DNA of 64,000 nt from Mesorhizobium sp. NZP2298 (GTDB taxonomy: Bacteria; Pseudomonadota; Alphaproteobacteria; Rhizobiales; Rhizobiaceae). Position numbers and translations under genes: made by a program. The notes under the pieces are model-generated. The model was given only the letters and a program-made list of their open reading frames with translations, had not been told where the DNA came from and made no database searches. Shown piece after piece: positions 35,971 through 45,756 of this stretch. The stretch covers positions 5,096,001 to 5,160,000 of the forward strand of contig NZ_CP033365.1 of the NCBI RefSeq assembly GCF_013170825.1, written 5' to 3'. Each line of letters begins with the position of its first letter. Position 1 is the stretch's first letter.

Positions 35971-36861
35971 CTACTCCAGATTCTGGACCTGTTCACGAAA
36001 CTGGTCGACCACGGCCTTCAGCTCCAGCCCGATCGCGGTGACGGCTGCGGCGTTCGACTTCGAGCACAGCGTATTCGATTCGCGGTTAAATTCCTGTGCC
36101 AGAAAATCGAGCTTGCGGCCGACGGCGCCGCCACCCCCAAGCAGGGCCCGGCCAGATGCGACATGCGTCTTCAGCCGGTCGATCTCTTCGCGAATATCAG
36201 CCTTGGTCGCAAGGAATGCCGCCTCCATGTGCAGCCGGCTGGCGTCCAGATTGGCGGAGGCGTCCATCAGCAGCCTGACCTGCTCGGCGATGCGTTCACG
36301 GATCACCGCGGTGTCGCGTGAGGGATCCGCCTCCGCGCGCAACGTCAGTGCCTCGATGGCATCGATGTGACCGGACAGCAGCAAAGCCAGTGCCGCACCC
36401 TCGCCCTGCCGTGCCTGTTCCAGCCCTTTCAGCGCGACGTCGAGCGCCACGGTGATGGCGGCGTCGAGCGCGGCGCGCGCCTCCTCGGTTTCGACGGTTT
36501 CAGGAACGTCGAGCACGCCTCGCAGCGACAGCAATCCGTCGGCTGTCGCCGGGGCAACGCCGAATTGTTCCTGCAGACGCTTGGCGAGACCCGCAAGGTC
36601 TTTCAAAAACGCCTCGTTGACGACGGGTTGCGCCTGCGCGCCACCGGCGCGGCCGATCGTGAGCGTCGCCTGGAAATTGCCACGGGCGAAACGCTTCTGC
36701 AGCGTCTGTCGGACCGCCGGCTCCAGCCGCTCGAAACCTTGCGGCAACCGCAGCCGTACCTCGACGCTCTTGCCGTTGACGGACTTGACCTCCCAGGCGA
36801 TCGAGGTGCCGTCATGCTCGGCGACGGCACGTGCGAATCCTGTCATGCTCTGCAAATTCAT
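35971..36861 (-). CDS. YicC-family endoribonuclease
   Basis: A 296-residue member of the YicC/YloC family, recently shown in other bacteria to be an RNase. It starts MNLQSMTGFARAVAEHDGTS, the family's N-terminal signature, and ends RESNTLCSKSNAAAVTAIGL, the DUF1732 domain with the conserved ESNTLxSK motif. I chose the Met at 36861, since the longer frame contains a repeat-derived stretch. It lies upstream of and is probably co-transcribed with gmk. Confidence 0.95.
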   Translation of the reverse strand: MNLQSMTGFARAVAEHDGTSIAWEVKSVNGKSVEVRLRLPQGFERLEPAVRQTLQKRFARGNFQATLTIGRAGGAQAQPVVNEAFLKDLAGLAKRLQEQFGVAPATADGLLSLRGVLDVPETVETEEARAALDAAITVALDVALKGLEQARQGEGAALALLLSGHIDAIEALTLRAEADPSRDTAVIRERIAEQVRLLMDASANLDASRLHMEAAFLATKADIREEIDRLKTHVASGRALLGGGGAVGRKLDFLAQEFNRESNTLCSKSNAAAVTAIGLELKAVVDQFREQVQNLE

Positions 36862-36920
36862 GTCGCCTGCACATCCCTGGCGCATCACCCCGAAACCGGT
36901 TTTCCGGACAGGGTAAGTGC
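36862..36920. repeat. Degenerate palindromic repeat upstream of yicC
   Basis: catcaccccgaaaccggttt followed by tccgg resembles the core gaaaaccgg...ttttcgg of the element at 5298-5342, with changes. It lies in the 157-base gap between the YicC gene start and the mltG stop. Confidence 0.4.
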
Positions 36921-37018
36921 TGCTTGAAAACAACCACGCCGCGGGCGCGTCGAAATCGGACGCGTGGCGTTCTTTCAAATGTCAGGCTGTCGCCTTCCGG
37001 GCAACGCCTTTCTTCGTC

Positions 37019-38284
37019 TTACTGGGCATCACCCGCATCGCCGCCGGCATCGCCATTGTCGCCACCGGTGCTATCGCCGCCGTCGGCGGGCTTGTCGGCA
37101 GCAGGCTTGTCCGCATTGCCATTGGCACCAGCGGCAGCGGCCTTGGCTGCGTCATCGGCCTGCTTTTTCTGCAGCGCACGATAACGAGCGACGTTCTCAT
37201 TGTGCTCGTCCAGCGTCGCGGCAAAGACGTGACCGCCCGTGCCGTCGGCGACGAAATAGAGATCGTCGGTCTTCGATGGATTGGCCACGGCCTCAAGTGC
37301 CGCACGGCCCGGATTGGCGATCGGCGTCGGCGGCAGGCCGTTGATCGCATAGGTGTTGTAAGGCGTCTGCTTTTGGATGTCGGACTGGTAGATCGGGCGG
37401 TCGGCGGGCTTTCCCTTGCCACCGAACAGACCATAGATGATGGTCGGATCGGATTGCAGGCGCATGCCCTTTGCCAACCGGTTCAGGAAGACGGCGGCGA
37501 CGCGCGAACGCTCGTCACCCCTGCCAGTTTCCTTCTCGACGATCGACGCCAGGGTGACGAAGTCCTCGATACTGGCGAGCGGCAGGTCCGGCGCGCGCCG
37601 CTGCCATACTTCGTCAACCAGCTTCTTCTGATCGGCCAGCAGCTTGTCGATCATCTGCTGGCGCGTCGCGCCACGCGTGAAGCGCAGCGTGTCTGTGGCA
37701 AGGCTGCCCTCGGGAGGCGTTGTCGAAGGCATGTCGCCACTCAGGGCGGGTTCGTCGGCGATACGCTGCAGGGCCTGCTCAACTGTCAGCCCTTCCGGGA
37801 TGGTCAGCGAGTACATCACCGACTTGCCGCTCTTCAGGAGTTCCATGATGTCGCGCATGGATGCCCTGGGCTTTATTTCGTATTCGCCGGCCTTGAGCGC
37901 GGAATCATTGCCGAAGGCTCGCACGCCAAGGCGGAAGACACGGGCGTCGCTGATCAGTCCGCGGCGCTCAAGCTGGTCGGCGATGTCCTGGACGCCGGTG
38001 TTCGCCTTGACCAGGAAGGTGTCGCCATTGGCCGAAGGACCGGGTTCGGTGAATTCCTGCTTGCCGAAATAGAGCGCCACGCCCGCCGCCAGAACCAGCA
38101 GCATCACCGAGGAGATGACGAAGTTCATGAACACCACGACCTGGCTGCGCGAAGCGCGCGAGCGTTTCGGCGGCGGTGTTCCGGCTTCCGGCCGCAAGGC
38201 CTCGCTGGCTGTCTTCGGCACGATCGGCCCGGTGTTCGCCGGCCGTTGCCCGAATTCTCCGTTGCCCACCGGATTTGTGTTCAT
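37019..38284 (-). CDS. mltG: Endolytic murein transglycosylase
   Basis: MltG cleaves nascent glycan strands and acts as a terminase of peptidoglycan synthesis. The 421-residue protein has a cytoplasmic basic N-terminus, one membrane segment (FMNFVISSVMLLVLAAGVAL), a LysM-like region and the YceG catalytic domain with VTLASIVEKETGRGDER, which contains the catalytic Glu, and RLQSDPTIIYGL. A long Ala/Gly/Asp-rich tail (residues about 380-421) is not part of the fold. It follows fabF by 102 bases in the same direction. Confidence 0.97.
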   Translation of the reverse strand: MNTNPVGNGEFGQRPANTGPIVPKTASEALRPEAGTPPPKRSRASRSQVVVFMNFVISSVMLLVLAAGVALYFGKQEFTEPGPSANGDTFLVKANTGVQDIADQLERRGLISDARVFRLGVRAFGNDSALKAGEYEIKPRASMRDIMELLKSGKSVMYSLTIPEGLTVEQALQRIADEPALSGDMPSTTPPEGSLATDTLRFTRGATRQQMIDKLLADQKKLVDEVWQRRAPDLPLASIEDFVTLASIVEKETGRGDERSRVAAVFLNRLAKGMRLQSDPTIIYGLFGGKGKPADRPIYQSDIQKQTPYNTYAINGLPPTPIANPGRAALEAVANPSKTDDLYFVADGTGGHVFAATLDEHNENVARYRALQKKQADDAAKAAAAGANGNADKPAADKPADGGDSTGGDNGDAGGDAGDAQ

Positions 38285-38386
38285 TTTGCCCTACCGTTTG
38301 ATCGCCCAGCGAATCCCCTGCGGCAGAGTAGGGGCGAATATGGCAAAATTGACGGCACGCCGAAGCATCGTCCGGCGGCCGGACGA

Positions 38387-39649
38387 TCAGCCATTGTAGC
38401 GCTGGAACACAAGCGAAGCGTTTGTGCCGCCGAAGCCGAAGGAATTGGACAGCGCCACGTCGATCTGGCGGGAGCGAGGCTTGTTCGGCACCAGGTCGAT
38501 CGCGGTTTCACGCTCCGGGTTGTCGAGGTTGATGGTCGCCGGTGCGATATTGTCTCTGATCGCGAGAATCGAAAAGATCGCCTCGGCGGCACCCGCCGCC
38601 CCCAGCAGATGGCCGATCGACGACTTGGTCGACGACATCGAAATCTTCGACGCGGCATTGCCAACAAGCCGCTCGACGGCGCCGAGTTCGATCGTGTCGG
38701 CCATGGTCGAGGTGCCATGCGCGTTGATGTAGTCGACATCGGAAGGCGTAAGCTTGGCCCGGTTCAACGCCGCCGTCATGCAACGGAAAGCGCCGTCGCC
38801 GTCTTCAGCCGGCGCGGTGATATGATAGGCATCGCCCGTGAGACCGTAGCCGGTCACCTCAGCGTAGATTTTCGCCCCGCGTGCCTTGGCATGCTCGAGT
38901 TCTTCCAGCACCACGACACCGGCGCCCTCGCCCATGACGAAGCCGTCTCGGTCACGGTCATAGGGACGCGAGGCCGTCTGCGGCGTGTCATTGCGCTCGG
39001 TCGACAGCGCCCGACAGGCGGCGAAGCCTGCGATTGACAGCCGCGTCACCGGCGCTTCGGCGCCACCGGCGACCATGACGTCGGCATCGCCCCACATGAT
39101 CAGCCGGGCAGCATCGCCAATGGCATGCGCGCCGGTCGAACAGGCAGTGACGACGGCATGGTTCGGGCCTTTCAGCCCGTGCCGGATCGAAACCTGGCCA
39201 GAGACAAGATTGATGATCTGGCCAGGGATGAAAAAGGGGCTGATGCGGCGCGGACCGCGCTCCTTGAGGATGATCGCGTTCTCTGCGATGCCCTCGATGC
39301 CGCCAATGCCGGACCCGATGAGCACGCCGGTGGCGCACTGCTCCTCATGCGTCTTGGGCTCCCAGCCGGAATCCTTCAGCGCCTCGTCGGCGGCGGCAAT
39401 CCCGTACAGGATGAAGTCGCCGATCTTGCGCAATTCCTTAGGCTCGAGCACGGCTTCGGGATTGAAGGTAGCATTGCTGCCGTCACCACGCGGAATGACG
39501 TGGGCGACCTTGCAGGCAAGATCCTCCACCTCGAACTCGGTGATGCGCTTGGCGGCGCTGCGGCCGGTCAGAAGTTCCTTCCAGCTGTGCTCAAAGCCCA
39601 TGCCGAACGGCGACAACAACCCAAGGCCCGTGACGACGACACGCCTCAT
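38387..39649 (-). CDS. fabF: 3-oxoacyl-ACP synthase II
   Basis: Condenses malonyl-ACP with growing acyl chains. The 420-residue protein has the active-site Cys in TACSTGAHAIGDAARLI, and His residues in DVDYINAHGTSTMAD and STKSSIGHLLGAAGAAEA. The N-terminus (MRRVVVTGLGLLSPFG) is standard. It follows acpP by 34 bases, the usual acpP-fabF pair. Confidence 0.98.
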   Translation of the reverse strand: MRRVVVTGLGLLSPFGMGFEHSWKELLTGRSAAKRITEFEVEDLACKVAHVIPRGDGSNATFNPEAVLEPKELRKIGDFILYGIAAADEALKDSGWEPKTHEEQCATGVLIGSGIGGIEGIAENAIILKERGPRRISPFFIPGQIINLVSGQVSIRHGLKGPNHAVVTACSTGAHAIGDAARLIMWGDADVMVAGGAEAPVTRLSIAGFAACRALSTERNDTPQTASRPYDRDRDGFVMGEGAGVVVLEELEHAKARGAKIYAEVTGYGLTGDAYHITAPAEDGDGAFRCMTAALNRAKLTPSDVDYINAHGTSTMADTIELGAVERLVGNAASKISMSSTKSSIGHLLGAAGAAEAIFSILAIRDNIAPATINLDNPERETAIDLVPNKPRSRQIDVALSNSFGFGGTNASLVFQRYNG

Positions 39650-39683
39650 CGCAGGTCCTCCCCGGTGATGACTGCGGAAAGCG

Positions 39684-39920
39684 TCAGGCCGAAGCCTTGT
39701 CGATGTACTTCACCGCATCGCCGACGGTCAGGATGGTCTCGGCCGCGTCGTCGGGAATCTCGACGCCAAACTCTTCTTCGAACGCCATGACGAGTTCGAC
39801 CGTATCGAGGCTGTCAGCGCCCAGATCATCGATGAAGCTCGCCTGCTCCGTCACTTTGTCGGCATCGACGCCAAGGTGCTCGATGACGATCTTCTTGACG
39901 CGCTCTGCGGTGTCACTCAT
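39684..39920 (-). CDS. acpP: Acyl carrier protein
   Basis: The 78-residue carrier for fatty acid synthesis. The phosphopantetheine serine is in [20 protein letters not shown]. The N-terminus [20 protein letters not shown] and length are typical. The start at 39920 is fixed by the family; a longer frame is present but adds non-homologous residues. It sits between fabG and fabF, as in other alphaproteobacteria, with 199 bases before it for its own promoter. Confidence 0.99.
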   Translation of the reverse strand: MSDTAERVKKIVIEHLGVDADKVTEQASFIDDLGADSLDTVELVMAFEEEFGVEIPDDAAETILTVGDAVKYIDKASA

Positions 39921-40119
39921 TTGGGCATCCTCGTCTTTTGTTTGTCTGTCTTCGTTAGCGGGCAGAATGCCGCTAATCAAGCTGAAAGATGGTCCTGCCG
40001 GAAACGCAACGGCTACGGACCGGTTTTTGCCCGAACCGCCGGGTTGCGGGCCGCATTACACGAAAAATGGCCGAGGTCCAAGGTGAAATGGTGTCTTTTC
40101 ACAACCCCGCCATGTCTGG

Positions 40120-40857
40120 TCAAATCATGGCCATGCCGCCGTTGACATGGATGGTCTGCCCGGTGACGTAGGCGGCTTCGTTGGAGGCGAGGTAGGCGAC
40201 GGCGGACGCCACTTCAACACTCGATCCCATGCGGCGCGTCGGGATCGCCGCCATGATCGCCTCTTTCTGCTTGTCGTTGAGCTTGTCGGTCATCGCCGAT
40301 TCGATGAAGCCCGGGGCAACGCAGTTGACGGTGATGTTGCGGGTGGCGATCTCCTGCGCCAGCGACTTGGAGAAGCCGATCATCCCGGCCTTGGAGGCGC
40401 AGTAGTTGGTTTGGCCGGGATTGCCGGTGACACCAACCACCGAGGTGATGTTGATGATGCGGCCATGGCGGCGGCGCATCATCGGATGGGTGAGTTCGCG
40501 CGTCAGCCGGAAAACGGCGGTCAGATTGACTTCGATCACGCTGTCCCAGTCGGCGTCCGACATGCGCACGAACAGCCCGTCCTTGGTAATGCCGGCATTG
40601 TTGACGAGGATGTCGACGCCTTCGAGATCGGCCTCCGCCTTCTGGCCAAGCGCCTTGACCTCGTCGCGATTCGCCAGATTGGCCGGAAACAGCTTTACCC
40701 GGTCGCCGAGTTCGGCGGCCAGTGTCTCGAGTTTCTCGATGCGGGTGCCGTGCAGGCCGACAATGGCGCCTTGCGCATGCAGCACGCGGGCGATCGCCTC
40801 GCCGATGCCTCCCGATGCGCCGGTGACGAGCGCCTTGCGGCCGGTCAGTTCGAACAT
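40120..40857 (-). CDS. fabG: 3-oxoacyl-ACP reductase
   Basis: NADPH-dependent SDR that reduces 3-ketoacyl-ACP. The 245-residue protein has TGASGGIGEAIARVL for the cofactor, NNAGITKDGLFVRM, the catalytic Ser in NITSVVGVTGNPGQ, then YCASKAGMIGFS (Tyr-x3-Lys), and ends VTGQTIHVNGGMAMI. AGGAG precedes the ATG at 40857. It lies 59 bases downstream of fabD. Confidence 0.98.
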   Translation of the reverse strand: MFELTGRKALVTGASGGIGEAIARVLHAQGAIVGLHGTRIEKLETLAAELGDRVKLFPANLANRDEVKALGQKAEADLEGVDILVNNAGITKDGLFVRMSDADWDSVIEVNLTAVFRLTRELTHPMMRRRHGRIINITSVVGVTGNPGQTNYCASKAGMIGFSKSLAQEIATRNITVNCVAPGFIESAMTDKLNDKQKEAIMAAIPTRRMGSSVEVASAVAYLASNEAAYVTGQTIHVNGGMAMI

Positions 40858-40916
40858 TTTTGTCTCCTGATCTGAGAAAACACCCTTCACACGGAAGGGG
40901 TCAAATCGCCAGTGTA

Positions 40917-41864
40917 TTATGCGAGTGCGGCCAGTGCCGCCTCAACATCGGCCGACGTGCCGACAGCCGATGTAGCGATATCGCGGTTGATGCGCCGTGC
41001 CAGGCCCGACAGCACCTTGCCGGCGCCGACCTCGTAAAGCGTCGCGACGCCGTTGGCGCCGAACCATTCCACCGTTTCGCGCCAACGCACGCGGCCGGTT
41101 ATCTGCTCGACCAGGCGCCGGGCGATCTCATCCGGATCGCCGGTCGGGGTCACAGTGACGTTGGACACCACGGGGACCGCCGGCGCGTTCTTCGCCACCC
41201 CGGCGAGCGCGTCGCGCATGACGTTCGCCGCCGGCGCCATCAAGGCAGAATGGAAGGGCGCCGAGACCTGCAGCATCAGCGCCCGCTTGGCGCCCTTTTC
41301 GGTGCACAGTTTCGCCGCCAGTTCGACCGCGGCCTTGGCGCCGGAGATGACCAACTGGCCACCGCCATTGTCGTTGGCGATCTGACAGACCTTGCCGGAT
41401 CCTTGCGCGGCCTCGGTGCAGGCGGCTTCGACATCCGCCTGCTCCAGTCCGATGATCGCCGCCATGGCGCCCTCGCCGGCCGGCACCGCCGCCTGCATGG
41501 CGTTGCCACGAATGCGCAGCAGTCGGGCTGCATCGGCGACGGAAACAAAGCCGGCGGCGGCAAGGGCCGAATATTCGCCCAGCGAATGGCCGGCGACATA
41601 GGCGACCTTGTCCTTCAGCGAGAAACCGCGCGCTTCCAGTGCCCTCACGGCAGCCAGCGAAACCGCCATCAGTGCCGGCTGCGCATTGGCGGTCAGCGTC
41701 AACGTCTCTTCCGGACCTTCCCAGATGAGCTTCGACAGGTTCTCGCCAAGCGCGTCGTCGACTTCCTGGAAGATCCTGCGCGCCTCCGGAAAGGCATCGG
41801 CAAGATCCTTGCCCATTCCGACAGCCTGGCTGCCTTGTCCCGGAAAGGTGAATGCGACGGCCAT
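40917..41864 (-). CDS. fabD: Malonyl-CoA:ACP transacylase
   Basis: Loads malonyl groups onto ACP. The 315-residue protein starts MAVAFTFPGQGSQAVGMGK and has the nucleophile motif VAGHSLGEYSALAAAGF and the catalytic His in QVSAPFHSALMAPA. It is first in the fabD-fabG-acpP-fabF order. I chose the Met at 41864, which begins exactly at the family start; the longer frame adds 77 unrelated residues. Confidence 0.97.
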   Translation of the reverse strand: MAVAFTFPGQGSQAVGMGKDLADAFPEARRIFQEVDDALGENLSKLIWEGPEETLTLTANAQPALMAVSLAAVRALEARGFSLKDKVAYVAGHSLGEYSALAAAGFVSVADAARLLRIRGNAMQAAVPAGEGAMAAIIGLEQADVEAACTEAAQGSGKVCQIANDNGGGQLVISGAKAAVELAAKLCTEKGAKRALMLQVSAPFHSALMAPAANVMRDALAGVAKNAPAVPVVSNVTVTPTGDPDEIARRLVEQITGRVRWRETVEWFGANGVATLYEVGAGKVLSGLARRINRDIATSAVGTSADVEAALAALA

Positions 41865-42143
41865 GCTAGGGCTCCCGAAGACTGGTTGTGCTTGCCTGAT
41901 AACACGAATTTTTCCTGCCTGTGGCGCAAGGCAGCCCGCCAAGTCAAGCCCGGCTCGGCCCGTCCCCAGACCCGAACCCTGCGCCGAGTGCCCGTTCCGA
42001 AAGGGCTTTTTGGCGATCACTCCTGATGAAAACCGCTCACGAATCGTTCGCTGGCTCTTCTTATTTCCGCCACAGGCGCTAGCTTTGCGTGACAATTATA
42101 TGACAATCGCGTGACTTGGGTTGTCGCTGGGTGGGAAGTTAAA

Positions 42144-44072
42144 GTGGCAAAGAGTTCGAAACGCGCCGGTAAAGCCGCGCCTCAGTTCCTGGAAGACGAT
42201 CCGTCCACCGGCTATCTGCCGGGCCGGACATGGCCGGTCGTCCGCTACGGATTGATCAGCCTGGCGATCTCAACCATCCTGGTGTTCACCATCGAATTGA
42301 TCGTGCGCGGTGACTTTGCCGGCACCGTCTCCTTCTTCCTGCAGCCGCTCAAGCCGGGCTGGACGACCATCGTCGTGTTCGCGCTGATGCTGATCGGCCT
42401 CGACGCCGTGCTCGGCCGCAGCCATCAGAGCCTGATGATTGTCGCGCCATTGACGCTCTCGCTGGCCTTTGTCGGCCACCAGAAATCGCATTATCTCGGC
42501 GATCCGCTCTACCCGACGGATTTCCTCTACGCCCGCCAGATCTTCGCCCTGTTGCCGCTCCTGGTGCGTGAACGGCCGATGACCGCGCTCGCCATGGTCG
42601 TCGGCATCGTCGCGGGCCTGTCGCTGCTCGTCTACGGCTGGCGGCTGTGGCGCCGCAAGGTTCCCGCGCTCAGCCACAAGGGTCGCCTTGCCCGGCTGAC
42701 GCTGGCGGTGCCGCTGCTCGCCTTCTTCGTATCGATCATGGACTACGCCACCTTCTCATGGACCAGGGATCGGCTGCAGATCATCCCGATCATGTGGGAC
42801 CAGAAGGAAAACTACGCCTCCAACGGCTTTGCGCTGGCCTTCGCGCTCAACGTGCCGATGGCCCATGTCTCGGCCCCCCCGGGCTATACGGAAAAGGCGA
42901 TCGCGGCGATCGACCGGCCGCAGATAACGGCCTCGGTGCCTAATGAAAAGCCAGACATCATCGTCGTCATGAGCGAATCCTTCTGGGATCCGACCAAGCT
43001 GCCCGGCGTCACCATCACACCGGATCCCATTCCCACCGTGCGGGCATTGCGTTCCGGTTCGATGTTCTCGCCTGAATTCGGCGGCATGACCGCAAATATC
43101 GAATTCGAGGCGCTGACCGGTTTTTCCAACGCTTTCCTGCCGGCCGGCAGCATCCCCTACCAGCAATATGTGCGCACGCCGACACCATCGATGGCGACCT
43201 TCCTGAAGAGTGAGGGCTACCGGGCGCGCGCCATCCATCCGGGCACCAACTGGTTCTGGAACCGTGGCGCGGTATACGCCGATTTCGGTTTCAACGATTT
43301 CAAGTCGGAAGAAACGCTGCCGCCCATGGAAAAGCGCGGACCGCTGGCATCGGACGCGGCGATGACGGATGAGATCATCCGGGAAGCCGACGCCAGTGAC
43401 GACCCGGTGTTCTTCTTCGCGGTCAGCCTGCAGAACCATGGCCCCTATGAACCGAACCGCTATTACAACCCGACCCACGCCGTGCAGGCGCCGATCAGCC
43501 AGTGGGCGCGCGATTCGCTGTTGAGCTATGCGGAGGGTTCAGCCGACGCGGACCACGGCCTTGAACGGCTGATCGAATGGGCCAAGAAGCGCGAACGGCC
43601 GACGATTGTCGCCTTCTTCGGCGACCATCTGCCGCCGCTGGGGCCAGTTTATGTCGAGACCGGCTTCCTGAAGGACAACGTTGCGCCACGCAAGGAGCCG
43701 ACACCGCAAGCCGCCCTTGACCACCACGAGACACCGCTGATCATCTGGTCGAACCGCTCCGGTCCGGTCGCGGATCTCGGCACGGTCAGCCCGGCATTCC
43801 TGCCCTATCATATACTCACCGCGGCCGGCATCACCCATCCCTACTACACGGGCTTCCTGGGCGAGATGCGGGAACGCTACCGCGTCGTCGACCGCAACCT
43901 GCTGCTGACCCCGGCCGGCGAAGCCACGCCCGATTGGTCACGTCAGAAGGAGATTGATCCGGCAATCCGCGATTTCCGGCTCATCCAGTACGACATGATG
44001 TTCGGCAAGCGCCATGCCGCGCCCGACTTCTTCCCCGAGACGGTCGACAAGATCGTCGCCCATACGAGTTAA
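42144..44072 (+). CDS. LTA-synthase-like membrane phosphoglycerol transferase (sulfatase fold)
   Basis: A protein of about 640 residues with five N-terminal membrane segments (YGLISLAISTILVFTIELIV; AMVVGIVAGLSLLVYGW included) and a large periplasmic sulfatase-fold domain: PDIIVVMSESFWDPTKLPGV (nucleophile and metal region), NIEFEALTGFSNAFLPAGS, and PTIVAFFGDHLPPLG with the metal-binding GDH. In Gram-negatives the family (OpgB and relatives) adds phosphoglycerol or phosphoethanolamine to periplasmic glucans or lipid A; cyclic glucan modification is a guess for rhizobia. I place the start at a GTG with GGGAAG upstream; a GTG 33 bases earlier is possible. Confidence 0.88.
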   Translation: MAKSSKRAGKAAPQFLEDDPSTGYLPGRTWPVVRYGLISLAISTILVFTIELIVRGDFAGTVSFFLQPLKPGWTTIVVFALMLIGLDAVLGRSHQSLMIVAPLTLSLAFVGHQKSHYLGDPLYPTDFLYARQIFALLPLLVRERPMTALAMVVGIVAGLSLLVYGWRLWRRKVPALSHKGRLARLTLAVPLLAFFVSIMDYATFSWTRDRLQIIPIMWDQKENYASNGFALAFALNVPMAHVSAPPGYTEKAIAAIDRPQITASVPNEKPDIIVVMSESFWDPTKLPGVTITPDPIPTVRALRSGSMFSPEFGGMTANIEFEALTGFSNAFLPAGSIPYQQYVRTPTPSMATFLKSEGYRARAIHPGTNWFWNRGAVYADFGFNDFKSEETLPPMEKRGPLASDAAMTDEIIREADASDDPVFFFAVSLQNHGPYEPNRYYNPTHAVQAPISQWARDSLLSYAEGSADADHGLERLIEWAKKRERPTIVAFFGDHLPPLGPVYVETGFLKDNVAPRKEPTPQAALDHHETPLIIWSNRSGPVADLGTVSPAFLPYHILTAAGITHPYYTGFLGEMRERYRVVDRNLLLTPAGEATPDWSRQKEIDPAIRDFRLIQYDMMFGKRHAAPDFFPETVDKIVAHTS

Positions 44073-44118
44073 GGGTTCCACATCCTTCAGATGCGTCAGC
44101 CCTCTTGAGATCGAGCGC

Positions 44119-45756
44119 TCAGTTCGTGAGTTGCAGCTTCGAGAACTTGTTGGCGATCTGCTGAAAGACGTTCGGCAGTTTGGCCGGGTCGTTGACGGCA
44201 TAATAGTCGCTCGGGTCGGAAGCGCAGGCGCTGTAAAGCGCCCGGTTGGCGGCGGTGTCTGACTGCAGCACCATCGTGTAGATCTGCACGCCTTCGTTCT
44301 TCAATTGCGTGCAAACGCTCTTGGTCCAGCCGTCGACATTGCGGGCCGCCGTCGTCTGGTTGTCCGACCCGAAGCGGCCACCCGCCAGGTAGCCATAGGA
44401 CGTGTAGTCGGACTTGGTCGGCTGATTGCTGGCGCCATAGACGACATTCTCGCCGTCGGTAAGCAGCATGACAATCTTGCTGACGCCCGGCGACTTGAAT
44501 GGCACCCCATCGGTATAGGGCGCGCCTGGTGAAAGCACCCGCATGCCCCACGACAGGCCCTCCGAGACATTGGTGCCGGAACCGTTCCATTCCGTCATCT
44601 GGCTCGCCGCCTTGCGCAATTTGACGAAGTCGTCGGTCAAGGGAACGATAGGGGTCGGGCAGGAGCGATTCGGCCCGACGGTGATGGCGGTGCCGGTTTC
44701 GGTGACGAGTTGGTTCGTCGAGGCGACATATTTGGCGATTTTTTCCAGATCAGCGGCCAACAGCGCGTCGATCGCACCTCCGAGCAGGCCGCTGAGGTCG
44801 ATACCCAGCACATTGATGCCGGACTGCTTGAGCTTGTTCTTGTCTATGGTGTCGTCGAGGTACGAATTGTTGTAGCCGGTCGCCGAGTTGCCATAGGAGC
44901 CTGACGGCTTGGTGGCAGGTGCAGGATCGTCGGGAGCGAAATAGGGCACGAACAGCGTGTCGGGCTTGTTCGGATCCGGTGGCGTATCGGAAATGTTGTA
45001 GGCGCCGGGGCGAGCCTCGACGCAGCCTTTCCATCCGGTGTCTTTCCAACCGCCCTTCAGCCCCAGTTGCTTGAACAGCGCCATATGGGTCGGCCGCTTG
45101 CCGTCGATGATGGGAAAATTGATGCCGTTGGTCGAGGACTTCCCGTCCACGTCGATCCAAGACGGATCGAACCCATCGCCATTGACGTTGACCGCCGTGA
45201 CAAAGGGAACCAGCGAGGCACGCACCTGGCGCGTCGGCGATTTTGTCGCCTCAAGCGTGTCCAGCAGGGACTTCGTTGCCGTCCTCAATGCCGTCATGCG
45301 GGCACCGGCCATCGAGCCGGTATTGTCCAGCACCAGCACGACTTCGAGCTGATTGTTCGATTCGACAGCCGAGGCATCGACGACGATGTGCCTGTTCTGG
45401 CCGAACAGGAAGGCGAAGTTCAAATTGACGTCCGCCGAGGCAACCGCCTTTGTCTTGATGAAGTTGACGCCCCTGTCGACGGTCAGCGTCGCCTGCGCGT
45501 TGGCGAGTTCGCCATGTCCGACGATGTTGGCCTGAAAATAGCGATCGAAGGCGTCCGTGCGGGTAATATCCAGATCGCCGAGATGAGAGGAGGCGAGATT
45601 TGCGGCGTCGAGCGCATTCTGCAGGTTGCTCTTGGCCCGCATGATGGTCGACACATCAACCGCGAAGGCGACGGCCGACAGGATGGCCGGCAGACCGAGC
45701 CCCATCAGAACCGCGAAATTGCCGCTCTTCGAGCGCCAGAATTTATTGAGAAGCAT
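44119..45756 (-). CDS. TadG-like pilus assembly protein with VWA domain
   Basis: A 545-residue protein. The N-terminus (KFWRSKSGNFAVLMGLGLPA, one membrane segment, then DVSTIMRAKSNLQNALDAAN) is the TadE/TadG class III signal region. A von Willebrand A domain follows, with the MIDAS start VVLVLDNTGSMAGARM and a second part SKIVMLLTDGENVVYG, interrupted by about 150 residues of low-similarity insertion. TadG proteins belong to Flp pilus systems, but no tad gene is beside it here. It is convergent with the LTA-synthase-like gene. Confidence 0.88.
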   Translation of the reverse strand: MLLNKFWRSKSGNFAVLMGLGLPAILSAVAFAVDVSTIMRAKSNLQNALDAANLASSHLGDLDITRTDAFDRYFQANIVGHGELANAQATLTVDRGVNFIKTKAVASADVNLNFAFLFGQNRHIVVDASAVESNNQLEVVLVLDNTGSMAGARMTALRTATKSLLDTLEATKSPTRQVRASLVPFVTAVNVNGDGFDPSWIDVDGKSSTNGINFPIIDGKRPTHMALFKQLGLKGGWKDTGWKGCVEARPGAYNISDTPPDPNKPDTLFVPYFAPDDPAPATKPSGSYGNSATGYNNSYLDDTIDKNKLKQSGINVLGIDLSGLLGGAIDALLAADLEKIAKYVASTNQLVTETGTAITVGPNRSCPTPIVPLTDDFVKLRKAASQMTEWNGSGTNVSEGLSWGMRVLSPGAPYTDGVPFKSPGVSKIVMLLTDGENVVYGASNQPTKSDYTSYGYLAGGRFGSDNQTTAARNVDGWTKSVCTQLKNEGVQIYTMVLQSDTAANRALYSACASDPSDYYAVNDPAKLPNVFQQIANKFSKLQLTN

